Shown here: in pieces, positions 25,275 through 35,229 of the stretch
Numbering within the stretch: position 1 is the first letter of the stretch
How the letters are laid out: every line of letters starts with the position of its first letter
Origin: an uncultured Erythrobacter sp.
GTDB taxonomy: Bacteria > Pseudomonadota > Alphaproteobacteria > Sphingomonadales > Sphingomonadaceae
Reading direction: 5' to 3'
DNA: 64,000 bases
Assembly: GCA_947488755.1 (NCBI GenBank)
Contig: CANLAD010000001.1
Coordinates: forward strand, 62,001 to 126,000
Made by a program: the position numbers and the translations under genes
The notes under the pieces: generated by a model
Databases searched by the model: none
What the model was told of the DNA's origin: nothing
What the model saw: the letters and a program-made list of their open reading frames with translations, nothing else

Positions 25275-26174
25275 TCAGCTAAGCTTTCGCTTCGGCAGTC
25301 GTCGTTGCTCGCCACTTTTCCCGATTGCACTACCAATCGCGTAAGCAAGTAAATCACCCCCCATGGTGACTGCTCGAAGAACCAAGCTCGCCCCCAAGAT
25401 AACAGGTTCCCCCAGAGTCGGCTCGAGCAGAAGAACCAGAACTGCCTCGCGCGTACCAATTCCACCCGGCGATCCTGGCGTCACGAAACCCACCAACCAT
25501 GCCACCGAAGTCGCCCCAATAATCAAAGCGGCGTCGTCGGAACCATCCGCGATAAGGAAGGTCAAGATTCCAAGGGCAGTCAAGAATAGAAGCGCCCTTG
25601 CCATTATAATCATCAAACGATTGATGAACTGGCGATTGTCAGACACGTGATACCAGATCGACATCAGTGTTGCCGCCAGAACGCCCGCGCTCGCGCACAG
25701 CCATACCGTCTCAGCACTTCCTATCCCGACCCCCCGAAAATCGCTCGCTAGCAACAGTACGCTTGAAAGGAGCAGCGCAGCTCCGACGAGCGCGACGCTT
25801 TCGGTGACGGTCGATTTCATCAGCGCTGCGGAAGACGCGCCAGCCATCTTTCCGGCCAAGTGTCGGCCGACATAGTGGAAGACATTCCCCGGCACATACT
25901 TCCAAATCTGCGACCGCAGAAATGTGGTTTGGAGTAACCGCTTCGGCGCTCCATCCGGGCCATCATGAATATGAACAATGTCGGCCCAGTTCCATGCCAG
26001 CAGGTATAGCGAAAGCGCATACAGGAAGGCATATCCGACAATCTGCCAGATGGGAAATTCCAGCTCCGCGATACCGTCCCGCTTGAGGTAGGCGAGATAG
26101 AGCACCCAGCCGATACCGATTACGCTCACGACGGCGCCAAGAAAGGAAGCAGCCTTTTTTGCGCCAAACTTCAA
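25275..26174 (-). CDS. Lysylphosphatidylglycerol-synthase-TM/flippase-like membrane protein
   Basis: About 300 residues with eight or so membrane helices and the family motif FVTPGSPGGIGTREAVLVLL near the C-terminus, followed by a last helix. UPF0104/LPG-synthase-TM proteins are proposed to move lipid-linked molecules across the membrane. The start is taken as TTG at 26174: GAGGAGG lies a few bases upstream and the TTG overlaps the upstream stop in TTGA, replacing an 84-base overlap with the methyltransferase. It is the last gene of a glycan operon transcribed right to left. Confidence 0.85.
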   Translation of the reverse strand: MKFGAKKAASFLGAVVSVIGIGWVLYLAYLKRDGIAELEFPIWQIVGYAFLYALSLYLLAWNWADIVHIHDGPDGAPKRLLQTTFLRSQIWKYVPGNVFHYVGRHLAGKMAGASSAALMKSTVTESVALVGAALLLSSVLLLASDFRGVGIGSAETVWLCASAGVLAATLMSIWYHVSDNRQFINRLMIIMARALLFLTALGILTFLIADGSDDAALIIGATSVAWLVGFVTPGSPGGIGTREAVLVLLLEPTLGEPVILGASLVLRAVTMGGDLLAYAIGSAIGKSGEQRRLPKRKLS

Positions 26175-26881
26175 TCGGGCCTCCTCAACAGGCTCGTTTC
26201 GTCCGGGTAAGGCAGGCTTGGCGTCAACCCTCTCATTCGCGAACAGGTAAGGCCGCATTTCGCAATAGCGTTCTGGTATCGTTTGCGGTGGCTGTTATCG
26301 ACCACGATTATACCCGATGGGGCGAGCTTTTCGACGGCATGTTCGAGACAGGCGGAGCGTACCCGACCATCGATCACGATCAAGTCGAACGCCCCTTGGA
26401 CATCGTAAATCGCTTTCGCATAATCGGTGAAATCAAACCCGGTCCAGCCCGGCTTTTGCGAAACAATCGATGCGTAACCTAAGTGAGACGATGGTTTCAC
26501 CAGTCTCGTGGTCACGTTGGAAATGCCCTTTATCTTTGCATCGAGAAACGCCTGCCATTTCTCATCATGTTCGACCGAAAAGACGCTCTTGGCCCTTTTG
26601 GAAAGCCAGATCGTGCTGGCCCCGCTTCCCCATTCAAAAACGCGTGCCCCAGGCCGCTCTTGCAGGAACCCCGCGACCGCGTCGCTCGCCTTGTACGTCC
26701 ACCACGCACTATCAAGCGCCACCATGCGGTCGAGGTCGTGGATCGCCGGAAGCGACCCGAACCAATGGAGAAGATTGCCGTTGCGCCGACTCGGAGGCGC
26801 ATCGTCGACCGACGGGAAAACTGGTGTATCTGCGATGCTATGCATGAAACGCACGTAGGCGCGAGCGAGGGACGATGTCAT
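26171..26881 (-). CDS. Class I SAM-dependent methyltransferase-like protein
   Basis: A protein of about 236 residues with a Rossmann-fold methyltransferase core: motif I VFEWGSGASTIWLSKRAKSV, the acidic end of strand 2 in FSVEHDEKW, and FDLIVIDGRVR for the later strand. It sits inside the membrane-glycan operon and may modify a sugar or a lipid carrier. The ATG at 26881 overlaps the upstream stop (ATGA) and has GGAAAG just upstream; a frame 12 bases longer exists. Substrate unknown. Confidence 0.75.
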   Translation of the reverse strand: MTSSLARAYVRFMHSIADTPVFPSVDDAPPSRRNGNLLHWFGSLPAIHDLDRMVALDSAWWTYKASDAVAGFLQERPGARVFEWGSGASTIWLSKRAKSVFSVEHDEKWQAFLDAKIKGISNVTTRLVKPSSHLGYASIVSQKPGWTGFDFTDYAKAIYDVQGAFDLIVIDGRVRSACLEHAVEKLAPSGIIVVDNSHRKRYQNAIAKCGLTCSRMRGLTPSLPYPDETSLLRRPD

Positions 26882-28359
26882 TGGTCTTTCCAATCAGCAC
26901 AGAGTTGTGATGTCTTCTGCCGGTCGAAGCGTGCGCTTACGAGTTCTATACAGAAATCTTTGTCCAGAACGTATTGGCCCTGCGGATTGCGATGCGAATA
27001 ACTATAAGCGATCGCAGCATTGAAGCCGATAAGAAGTGAGACCGCCACAATAGTTATCGTCAAGCTTGAAAGACTGCCGGTTTTTGCTCGGTCAAGTCTA
27101 GAAAGAAAAGTGGGCATACTCGTAATGACGAGAGCCATGACGAGCGGCCACAATTCTGATCTGTAGCGGAACGTGATGGTGGGATAAGATAGAACCATGA
27201 TCGCGATCGCAGCACCGGACAGGCCCATGACCCATTCGTGAAAAGTGGGTTTGCGTCGCAAACCAATTGCCGCGATGGTAAGCCAGACTGCCCACAACAG
27301 ACCGATGCCCAGAAACGGAGGCTCCAGCCGGACATAGCCGGCGCGTTTTTCCTGCTGTTGCAGTATGGTTTCGACCGCAGAGTGAACGACAGGGTTCGGC
27401 GCGTCGAGTGTGTATGCAACGAGGTTTCCTGGGATCCTTGCGGGGTTGAAACGCCCAAATTGCTCGAACCCCTGGGCACGCTCGCTCCCGTACTCTTCTT
27501 GCCCCAGGAACACTGTGCCCATTTGCACTCGATCATCTGGTGAGAAACCTCCATGCGCTTCCATCGGATCACCAAATTTCAGGTAATTGACGTAAAGATA
27601 TCCGCTGGCCGAAGTCGCAATGACGACACCGGCCACTGCAAAGGCAATTACAAACCGCAGATTTGCATGGAGCAGGCCTCGGACACCCAAGAGGCCCAAG
27701 CCAGCAGCGAGTCCGATAGCAACATGAGGCCTGGCGTGAAGCGCCAGGGCGATGCACAAAGCGCAGATCAGGACGGTCGTTACATACGTCATCTCACCAC
27801 GCGAATTCGCGAACACTGCGAGGAAGAACACACCCGTTGCTGCGTAGGCAACGGCAATCGGCTCCACATAGAAGCTGCTGTTTCCTGCAAGAAATAATCC
27901 CGGTGACAACAGCCACACAAGCGCGCCTGCGCAAATTGTTGTCGTCTTCAGATGATCGGCATGTCCGAAATGTGAGCGAAGGAGCTTATGCAGAATGACA
28001 TGATACGAAGCAGAGCCGATTGCGCACCAAAACAGCGGTGAAGCGTAGGGAAAGAATGACCCGTCGGCAGGCAAGAGCCATCCAAAAGCAAAGCGCGTTA
28101 GCAATGGTGCCAACCCATGATAGGTATAGGCTGTGCCGTCAGGGAGATAATGCCCTTCGTATGCGACAAGCCGCAGCGGAAGATTCAATTGCCCGTCCAA
28201 TATGGCTTGGTAATAGTAGTCGTAAATATAGATTCCAGAGTATTCTGTTTTATTAAAAGGATAGAAAAAGCTGAAAAACGCATAGATGCCTATGGAGAGA
28301 AGTGCGACGAGCAACGAAGTATTTCTAAGACTGATATGTGTCGTCATCGGATCTGACAT
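26878..28359 (-). CDS. Polytopic membrane protein, GT-C glycosyltransferase-like
   Basis: A 493-residue protein with about 11 membrane helices and a first large loop after TM1 containing the aromatic/acidic segment EYSGIYIYDYYYQAILDGQL, in the position where GT-C enzymes carry catalytic acidic residues. No family signature is certain. Placed between a methyltransferase and a polyprenyl-phosphate glycosyltransferase, it likely transfers a sugar from a lipid-phosphate donor in the periplasm. It may be longer than needed at the N-terminus. Confidence 0.7.
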   Translation of the reverse strand: MSDPMTTHISLRNTSLLVALLSIGIYAFFSFFYPFNKTEYSGIYIYDYYYQAILDGQLNLPLRLVAYEGHYLPDGTAYTYHGLAPLLTRFAFGWLLPADGSFFPYASPLFWCAIGSASYHVILHKLLRSHFGHADHLKTTTICAGALVWLLSPGLFLAGNSSFYVEPIAVAYAATGVFFLAVFANSRGEMTYVTTVLICALCIALALHARPHVAIGLAAGLGLLGVRGLLHANLRFVIAFAVAGVVIATSASGYLYVNYLKFGDPMEAHGGFSPDDRVQMGTVFLGQEEYGSERAQGFEQFGRFNPARIPGNLVAYTLDAPNPVVHSAVETILQQQEKRAGYVRLEPPFLGIGLLWAVWLTIAAIGLRRKPTFHEWVMGLSGAAIAIMVLSYPTITFRYRSELWPLVMALVITSMPTFLSRLDRAKTGSLSSLTITIVAVSLLIGFNAAIAYSYSHRNPQGQYVLDKDFCIELVSARFDRQKTSQLCADWKDQ

Positions 28360-28490
28360 TCAGTGCCTCCAGCTTCGAGGGCCACAACTAATGCGGCGCT
28401 CAGCTGATCGTCACTGCGCTGTGCGCAGCATGAAAAATCCAATTGGAGAACGGCGTCTCACGGCAAGACGTGCGGGTGAAGGCAGGCTGA

Positions 28491-29507
28491 TCACGATACA
28501 CGCCGCCCCTTATCCTCGCCGTTCTGCCAATTCGTTTTTTCTCGCGAAGCCGCAGTCGGCTCTCTTTGCTGATTTTCCAGCTCACGAAGACGCAATAAAG
28601 TGGTCTCGAGCAGCTTGCGGTTCGTTCCGATCAGATCCGCAATTATTCCCATGAGGCCAACGAGAACGCCAAGCACCAGCAGCGAGCCGCCCAGAACCAA
28701 CGACTGGATGTGACCGTCACCTTGGCCGATCATCCAGAACCACAGGAAACGGGCAATCGGAATTAGGCCGACTACAGCGATAACGAACCCCGTGGCGCAG
28801 AATACCCGAAGCGGATTGTGCGTCGTATAGGTGCGAACCATCGTGATCCCGGTTTGAGTAATGAAGCGCGGGATCGATGAGAACAGGCGGCTCGGCCGCT
28901 CAACCTTGTGAGTTCGAACGGGTACTGAAACCAGAGCGAGTCGTTTGCGCCCGGCCTGGATTAGCATATCTGTGGTGTAGGAGAACTCGGTCGTAATGTT
29001 TATCCTCTGGGCAGCCTCGCGGCTCAGCGCGCGAAATCCGCTCACCGCGTCGGGCACTTCAACACCTGCGAGGCTTTGGACGACACCGCTGCCGATGCGC
29101 TGCAACAGCCTTTTCAGAGAGGAGAAGTGCGCATTTTGTGAAACACCGCGGTCGCCGATGACGACATCAGCATCACCTGCGATTATCGGGGCGACCAGAT
29201 CGGCGATGTCCTCTCCTTCATATTGCCCATCGCCATCGGTGTTGACAATAATGTCGGCGCCTGCCGCAAGCGCGGCGTCGATACCCGTGCGAAACGCGGT
29301 CGCCAGCCCGCGATTGCTGCGGTGGCGCACGACGTGATGCGCCCCCATCCGTTTCGCAACGCCTGCCGTATCATCTGTGCTGCCATCATCGATGACCAGA
29401 TACTCGATCGTTGTGATGCCCTCGATACGCCGTGGCAGGCGGGCCAGGGTGTTTGGAAGTGTTTCACTTTCATTTAGGCACGGTATCTGAACGATGAGCT
29501 TGGTCAT
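28491..29507 (-). CDS. GT2 polyprenyl-phosphate glycosyltransferase (GtrB/DPM-like)
   Basis: A 338-residue protein beginning with a GT2 domain: IVQIPCLNESETLPNTLARL, the DDGSTDDT nucleotide-binding stretch and NTDGDGQY with the metal-binding acidic residues. Two C-terminal membrane helices (VFCATGFVIAVVGLIPIARF and VLGGSLLVLGVLVGLMGII) match GtrB-type enzymes that load a sugar on to a polyprenyl phosphate at the cytoplasmic face. It is the first gene of the downstream run toward the flippase-like gene, suggesting a lipid-linked sugar used by the GT-C-like protein. Confidence 0.9.
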   Translation of the reverse strand: MTKLIVQIPCLNESETLPNTLARLPRRIEGITTIEYLVIDDGSTDDTAGVAKRMGAHHVVRHRSNRGLATAFRTGIDAALAAGADIIVNTDGDGQYEGEDIADLVAPIIAGDADVVIGDRGVSQNAHFSSLKRLLQRIGSGVVQSLAGVEVPDAVSGFRALSREAAQRINITTEFSYTTDMLIQAGRKRLALVSVPVRTHKVERPSRLFSSIPRFITQTGITMVRTYTTHNPLRVFCATGFVIAVVGLIPIARFLWFWMIGQGDGHIQSLVLGGSLLVLGVLVGLMGIIADLIGTNRKLLETTLLRLRELENQQREPTAASREKTNWQNGEDKGRRVS

Positions 29508-30071
29508 GCGGTCTTTCCGGTGGCTGACAGGGTTCGCCTATCAATCAATATGGTTAAGATCTGGTTCGGATTGTTCCTTCAGAACTTTTCCAACGAAAAA
29601 GCTTTGGTGCTGCCAAAGTATTTTACGGATATCGCAGGTCGGTCGAATTATAGGGATAATCACAACGGGACTACTAAGTCGTTGCCATATTTTAATTTTA
29701 ACCCATATCGGGTTTAGTTCAGCTTTTGGGAATTCTGAACGCCAAGCATGATGCCGTGGACGGCTCTCCGTCCAGGCCCTGTCGATAAACTGGATTCACG
29801 ATCGCTGCGAGATGTGGTTCAAGATAGCTTTCGTGGAGGTTGTCTTGGCGCGCTTGCTGATGGAGGATGCGCAGTCGGCATCCTTTGACCCCTTCAGATG
29901 GCGATCCGAGAGCACGGAGGTCGCCCGGCGTCCAGATGATCCTTTGCCTTGGCAAGGACAGGCTCAGCACCGTGATCCGCGCGCGCCACTTGGCAGCGGG
30001 CGCAAGAGGGGGACTCGAAGACAGGGTCTTGACCGACCAAACGCACTCGCGGTTCAGCAGTGGGCCGCGGG
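29508..30071. other. 564-bp stretch, partly AT-rich, without a convincing gene
   Basis: This lies between the GT2 operon start and the end of the phospholipase gene. Bases about 29530-29730 are clearly richer in A+T than the rest of the window and probably hold the operon promoter; a 65-codon plus-strand frame (29520-29717) is present but has no recognisable product or good ribosome site. The 29750-30070 part has only frames without domains. Confidence 0.45.
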
Positions 30072-31211
30072 TTATTGGCGAGCGGTAGCGCTGCAGCCTT
30101 CCGATGCACAAACGGGGTTGCAGCGCGCGGCATCCTCGCCCGGCAGGGTGACGCTGTAATCCGACCATTCGGTGCGCGGATAATAATAATCGGTCGAGAC
30201 ATACTGCGCCCCCGATGCGAACGGGATCTCGCGCCGCGCTGTATCGCCGCTGCGCGCCTCTTTGGTATCGGCATCGGCGCGGGTGCGCACGATCATCCCG
30301 GCACGCACGGCCTCTTCGATTTTGGCCCGCTGCTCCTGCGGCTCGTTGATCGTGAAATACGCGGCATGCGGCGCGTCGAGGGACAGGCTGTTGACGAAAA
30401 TCGGCAGTCCTTCGAGGGATTCACGACCACGCATGTAAGCGGTTACCGTTTGCGGACCTGAGTCGATCGCCAGCATCAGTTGGCCGCGGCTTGCCGAAAG
30501 GGCGGGCCAGCCTGCCTCGATGATCGCCGCGCGCAAGCTTTGGAAATCGCCCCGCACATCATCAGGCTCGATGAAGTCCTCCGACTCGAGCACCTGTCGC
30601 ACCTCCGCGTCCAAGGCATCGAAAGCATCTCGCGTTAACGGCAGGACTTCGGTGGCCCCAGGAATGGGCAGGGTCGATGACTTGGTGTTCAGCAGGATCA
30701 GGATCGGCGCGTGACCGGGATGGGCATCGGACCAGTTCTCTATGTCCTGAAGACAGGCGACAAGAGTGGAGCAATGCGAGCGTACGTCGATATCTGACGT
30801 GTGGAACGCCTTGAAGCCGGGTTCGGTAAGCGGCGAGGCATCAAACGCCTCGCCGCTCATACGCGGCAGCAGCGGATCGACAAACCGCCCGCCGTCCGGA
30901 TCGTGATAAACGTCGATCTCCAGCTGACGCAGACCCAGATCGAGCTGTTCTGCGAGCGGCACGTGAGTGTAATCCAGCCCTTCGGCGACCTCGCCCGACT
31001 GCGCCGCTATGATCGCCAGCTCGGCAGCCGGGATGGTAATCTTGTAACTGTTGTGCGAGCCGACAGCCTGCACATCGTTGATCTTCAGGTCATCCGCGAG
31101 CGGCATACAATCCGAGACGGTTTCTCCCGGTGAGGCGCAGTCGAGCGGTCCCGCATTCGCAGCCTGTGTCGCCAAAAGCGCGAGCGCGCCGCCCAGCATT
31201 GCGTATCGCAT
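30072..31211 (-). CDS. Secreted Ca2+-dependent phosphoinositide phospholipase C-like protein
   Basis: A 379-residue protein with a signal peptide (GGALALLATQAANAG). The catalytic-type segment VQAVGSHNSYKI and the metal-site segment LRQLEIDVYHDPDGG match the bacterial Ca2+-dependent PI-PLC-like family (X-domain TIM barrel). It also has KAFHTSDIDVRSHC and, near the C-terminus, the YYYPRTEWSDYS stretch. It would act outside the cytoplasm, probably on phospho-inositides or related lipids; the real substrate is uncertain. It is divergent from the broken TonB receptor. Confidence 0.85.
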   Translation of the reverse strand: MRYAMLGGALALLATQAANAGPLDCASPGETVSDCMPLADDLKINDVQAVGSHNSYKITIPAAELAIIAAQSGEVAEGLDYTHVPLAEQLDLGLRQLEIDVYHDPDGGRFVDPLLPRMSGEAFDASPLTEPGFKAFHTSDIDVRSHCSTLVACLQDIENWSDAHPGHAPILILLNTKSSTLPIPGATEVLPLTRDAFDALDAEVRQVLESEDFIEPDDVRGDFQSLRAAIIEAGWPALSASRGQLMLAIDSGPQTVTAYMRGRESLEGLPIFVNSLSLDAPHAAYFTINEPQEQRAKIEEAVRAGMIVRTRADADTKEARSGDTARREIPFASGAQYVSTDYYYPRTEWSDYSVTLPGEDAARCNPVCASEGCSATARQ

Positions 31212-31396
31212 TGTTCGTCCCCGACCATGATCGCCTCACACGCCGAGTAGGCAAGGGCCATGACCTTTTCGCGACGCTGGCGCACACGCTTAGAAAAACG
31301 CCTTGCATGCCGCTCTCATCGAATTGTCTTTGAACGATCATCAAACTGTCGTTGCGACCACGTAACATCCTCCAGGACCGGACGGGGGATCATGTG

Positions 31397-32969
31397 ATGT
31401 GGATCAGATTGAAATTCGGGGTCTCGAGCTTGGCACTCGCAACCTTTTGCGCAAGTTCCTTGAGCGCGCAGAGCAGTGATGAACGTGATGCGTCGCCGAC
31501 CACGCAAGAGGCGGAAGGGATCATCGTCACCGGGGAGAAGGTCGACAGAACCCTGCAGGACACGATCACTTCGGTCGGTGTGATCACCGGCGAGACGATC
31601 GAAGCGCAGGGCATCACCACATTGTCCGAAGCTTTCGACTACATCGCGAACGTGAACCTTGGAAACTCCCAAGGCGGGTTTTCCATCCGCGGCATTCCGT
31701 TCGACAACATGCTCGGTGCCGGTTCCTCGCCGCTCGCACAGATCTATGTCGATGACGTCACGCTGAGCGATCAAAGCGTGCGGTTTGGCGCAGAAGGTCT
31801 GTGGGACGTCGCTCAAGTCGAAGTGCTGCGCGGCGCGCAATCGACCGTGCAGGGTCGCAACGCTCTGGCCGGGGCGATCGTCATCCGCACCGCCGATCCA
31901 ACGTTCTACTGGGAGGGAAAGGCGCGCGCGATCGGCTTTACCTCCGATGGCGGGGAGGAATTCGCCTTGTCGGGCGCGGTCGGGGGACCGATCATCGATG
32001 ATGTGCTGGCCTTCCGCGTCTCGGGCGAACGCCGCGAAAGCGACGGGTTCGTCAGCAACCCGATCACCGGGGGCACGGATTTCGAGAAACAGTGGAATGG
32101 CCGGGCGAAATTGCTCTTCACCCCGACCCCGGACATTCGCAGCCTGCTCACCTATTCCTATGTCAATGTGGAGGTCGCCGACCGCGCGTCGGACCGCCGG
32201 TCTCGCGACCCCGATGGCTTCGTTAATTTCGAGGATGTGGTGCCTGGCAACGAGTTCAACCGGGAAAGCTTTATCAACTCGCCCGACTTCAACGCCAACA
32301 CCCAGCACAACATTTCATGGAAGACGGATTGGGACGTGTCGGATGCGGTCCGGCTGACTTCGATCACGACCTACAGCGATGGCGAAATCGACGAGCGGCT
32401 CGATATCGAAAACTACGCCGTTTAGGCGAGCGGCGAATACGATGTCTTGCCCAACCTCACCCTCGGGTTGGAGCTGCGTTACGATTCCGAGGAACAGCTC
32501 GACGATCTGACGACCATTGGCCAGCCACTGAGATTGCTCGATCCAACCGCGCCCTTCGTTCCGCCCGGCCTCCCCGCAGCGCTCGTGCCCACACACTGTG
32601 CAGGGAGCCATTCAGGAGGTGAACGGGCTCTTCGGTTCCACGCTGGCCAATGCCTCCACCAGCGCGACACAGGATTTTAGCGCATCGTTGCCCTCGGGGT
32701 TCGTGCGCTGGTAAATCGACGATGAGCGCTCGCTCGCATTTTCCATTCGGTGCGGTTATCGTGCGGGCGGTTCGGACGTCGACATCGTGCGGCAATTCGT
32801 TTCGCAATTCGATTCCGAATTCACGACCAATTGCGAGCTCGACAATTTCACGCTCGCCGTGGTGGGCCGCAACCTGTTTGACGAAGACTACGTGGCATCG
32901 GGTGGCGACGAGCTGGTGCGCCTTGGCCCGCAACGCCAGATCGGCGTCAGATTGCAGGCGAGTTTCTGA
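31397..32969 (+). pseudogene. Broken TonB-dependent receptor
   Basis: The frame starts normally (signal peptide SSLALATFCASSLSAQ, TonB-box region EGIIVTGEKVDR, plug with RGIPFDNMLGAGSS and VLRGAQSTVQGRNALAGAI) and runs into the barrel, then hits TAG at 32423-32425. The same frame continues as GEYDVLPNLTLGLELRYDSE, proving decay rather than an end. A separate short piece near the end, VVGRNLFDEDYVASGG and QIGVRLQASF, is the barrel C-terminus. Most of the C-terminal barrel is missing, so both a stop and at least one large deletion or frame shift are present. Confidence 0.85.
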
Positions 32970-33096
32970 TCGATACTTATCGCGGTCTGAGCGCGAGAGA
33001 ACGCCGATTAAAGGCTGCCATCTGGCGCTCATGCCTGACGTTCTTGCTCGACGTTCTCGCTCGACAAGGCGCAGTACTTCTCCCAGTGACGGGCTC

Positions 33097-33900
33097 ATGA
33101 AGTCAACGTCGCACACTCAGCCGCCCGCCTCGCCGGTTTGGGCATGGCTGACGGTCGCGCTGGCCGGGATTGCAGCGCCCGCGCTGGCCATGCTGCTGCT
33201 GGCCAACACACCCGGTTCCGCGCCGCTAGCCTTTGTGGGAGGCCCCATTCTGGCGGTGGGCCTGATGGGTGTCGGCATGATTGCGGCGGCGGCCGGCGGG
33301 CGCCTGTGGGTCGGCGTCGTTCTTGCCCTGCTGACCGGGGCTGGCCTCATCCTGCTCGCGCGTGCGCTGGGGATGCCAGCCTTGCCACACCCGCTTTCCA
33401 TCGCGCTGGCCTTTGTCATCGCCAGCCTCAGCTTTGCCGCGCGGGGGGCGCTGTTTGCCCGCAGCGCGCTGGACAAGGGTTGGTGGATCGCTGTGTTCGT
33501 CGTCGCGGGTGAGGCTTCGGTGGTGGCAACGGCATTGGCCCAGCCAGGAATGTTGCCGGATTGGCTGCTGGCCCTGTTGCCAGCGCAATGGGCCAGCGTG
33601 GCGATCCAGACGGCGCTGACGGGCACCGGCACCCGCGCGGCAAGTTCCGCCTTGATTGCGCTGGCTGGGACGGCGGCAGCGACGCTGCTGGTGGCCCGAC
33701 TCTTGCCGCGCCGCTGGCCCTATCTGGTGATGTTCACGGCCTGGCTAGGCTTCTCCGCGCTTGTCTACCATCAGCCGGCCCCGGCAACGCCGCGCGCCGA
33801 TATTCAGCCGAGCGCAAACACGATGCTGCGGACCCCAAGCCCGCTCGCCACCAGCAGCACACCGACGCTCAGCACGTTAGCCAGCGGTCCGTTGACGTAG
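33097..33900 (+). CDS. Hypothetical polytopic membrane protein
   Basis: A protein of about 267 residues with about eight hydrophobic segments, rich in Ala, Leu and Gly, and a Pro/Thr/Ser-rich C-terminal tail. No family is recognised. The ATG at 33097 is chosen as the start just before the first helix; the frame is open further upstream but that part overlaps the dead receptor. Its 3' end overlaps the convergent Nramp gene by 97 bases. Confidence 0.6.
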   Translation: MKSTSHTQPPASPVWAWLTVALAGIAAPALAMLLLANTPGSAPLAFVGGPILAVGLMGVGMIAAAAGGRLWVGVVLALLTGAGLILLARALGMPALPHPLSIALAFVIASLSFAARGALFARSALDKGWWIAVFVVAGEASVVATALAQPGMLPDWLLALLPAQWASVAIQTALTGTGTRAASSALIALAGTAAATLLVARLLPRRWPYLVMFTAWLGFSALVYHQPAPATPRADIQPSANTMLRTPSPLATSSTPTLSTLASGPLT

Positions 33901-35012
33901 CGGCCGAGCACCTGTTTCTGATTGAGCGCGTAAAGCAGGAACGCGGCGATCAGGGGCAGTAGCAGGCCATTGGCGATCTGGGCGGCGACGATGATCTCGA
34001 TCGGACGGATGCCGGTTAGCGACAGGGCGGCACCGATAACGATCACGCTGACCGCAATCGCGCGAAAGGCCCTCGACCCGTCACCGCCGCCGAGCTTGAG
34101 AATTTCGCTCATCGCATAGCCGGTCGCAAGCGGTGCGGTGATGGCGCTGGTCAGGCCTGCGGCGAACAGGCCGATCCCCAGCAAATAGGCCGAATAGGAG
34201 CCGAACAGCGGCTGGAACTGGCTTGCCATGTCGGCGGCGGAAGTCGCCTCCAGCCCCGATGCGAACAGGCTTGCCGCGGCGGTGGAAACAATCAGGATGG
34301 CAATCAGACCCCCCAGGCCGATCGCGATCACGGTATCCGCGCGAGCGGCAGACAGATTCTCGGCGCCCGACCATTTGCGGCTCGCAGCCGTGGAGTGGAG
34401 AAACAGATTGTAGGGCACGACGGTCGTCCCGATCAGCGCGATGACGGTCAGCAGCGCGCCATCGGGAAGCGCAGGCGTGAAAAGACCGCCGAGAAGCGCA
34501 CCGAAATCGGGACGCACGATGGCGAAGGTCGCGACGAATGCCAGCGCCATGATCGCGACCAGCGCGAGCAGAACGCGTTCGATGGCGCGATAGCTTCCAC
34601 TCAGCAGAAGAGCTGCGGCGAAGATGGAGATGGTCACCACCGATGCGGTGAAAACCGCTGGTGCATCCCCGGCCACCGCCGCCACGCCTAGCGCCGCTCC
34701 CGCGAGGTTCCCCGCCTCGTAGGCTGCGTTTCCGGCGAACAGCGCAACGCCGATCAAGAGCACGAGCGGCCAGCGCCACAGGGAGTTTTCGAGCAAGACG
34801 GCGAGGGTTTCGCCGAGGCCCCGTCCGGTCACCACGCCAAGGCGCGCGGCCATTTCCTGAAGCACGATGGTGGCGATGGTCGCAAAGGCGAGCGCCCACA
34901 ACAAGGTGTAGCCGAAATCCGCGCCCGCCAGCGTGCAGGCCGTGACTGTTCCGGGGCCGATAAAGGCCGCGGTGACAAGCGCTCCGGGTCCGATATCGCG
35001 GATGCGCGCCAT
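33804..35012 (-). CDS. Nramp-family divalent-cation transporter with atypical metal-site motifs
   Basis: A 402-residue protein of 11 membrane helices, clearly of the Nramp fold. In TM1 the canonical DPGN is replaced by GPGT (AAFIGPGTVTAC) and in TM6 the canonical MPH is replaced by VPY (TTVVPYNLFLHSTA). These positions hold the metal ligands in ordinary Nramp proteins; the missing Met is also a feature of Nramp-related magnesium transporters. It may therefore carry Mg2+ or another ion, or may not be metal-selective in the usual way. The start is at ATG 35012. No metal riboswitch or box was recognised upstream. Confidence 0.88.
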   Translation of the reverse strand: MARIRDIGPGALVTAAFIGPGTVTACTLAGADFGYTLLWALAFATIATIVLQEMAARLGVVTGRGLGETLAVLLENSLWRWPLVLLIGVALFAGNAAYEAGNLAGAALGVAAVAGDAPAVFTASVVTISIFAAALLLSGSYRAIERVLLALVAIMALAFVATFAIVRPDFGALLGGLFTPALPDGALLTVIALIGTTVVPYNLFLHSTAASRKWSGAENLSAARADTVIAIGLGGLIAILIVSTAAASLFASGLEATSAADMASQFQPLFGSYSAYLLGIGLFAAGLTSAITAPLATGYAMSEILKLGGGDGSRAFRAIAVSVIVIGAALSLTGIRPIEIIVAAQIANGLLLPLIAAFLLYALNQKQVLGRYVNGPLANVLSVGVLLVASGLGVRSIVFALG

Positions 35013-35229
35013 TATCGGCGATGTGGCCGATTTGCGGCGTTTTCCAGCAATGCGGGTTCGCGGCGCGCTGATCCGGCAGGCCCCTTCAGCGCATCGCGTC
35101 GCTCGTTGATATCTGGATGGACCGGCATTCGGGGGCGGTCTTCGATCTTCGCGCGGCGGCGGTCAATCGTTTTGCATCGCGCGCGATTTTCAGTATCGTT
35201 TCGCAAGGGCTCTAAGGGGGGCGCACGAT

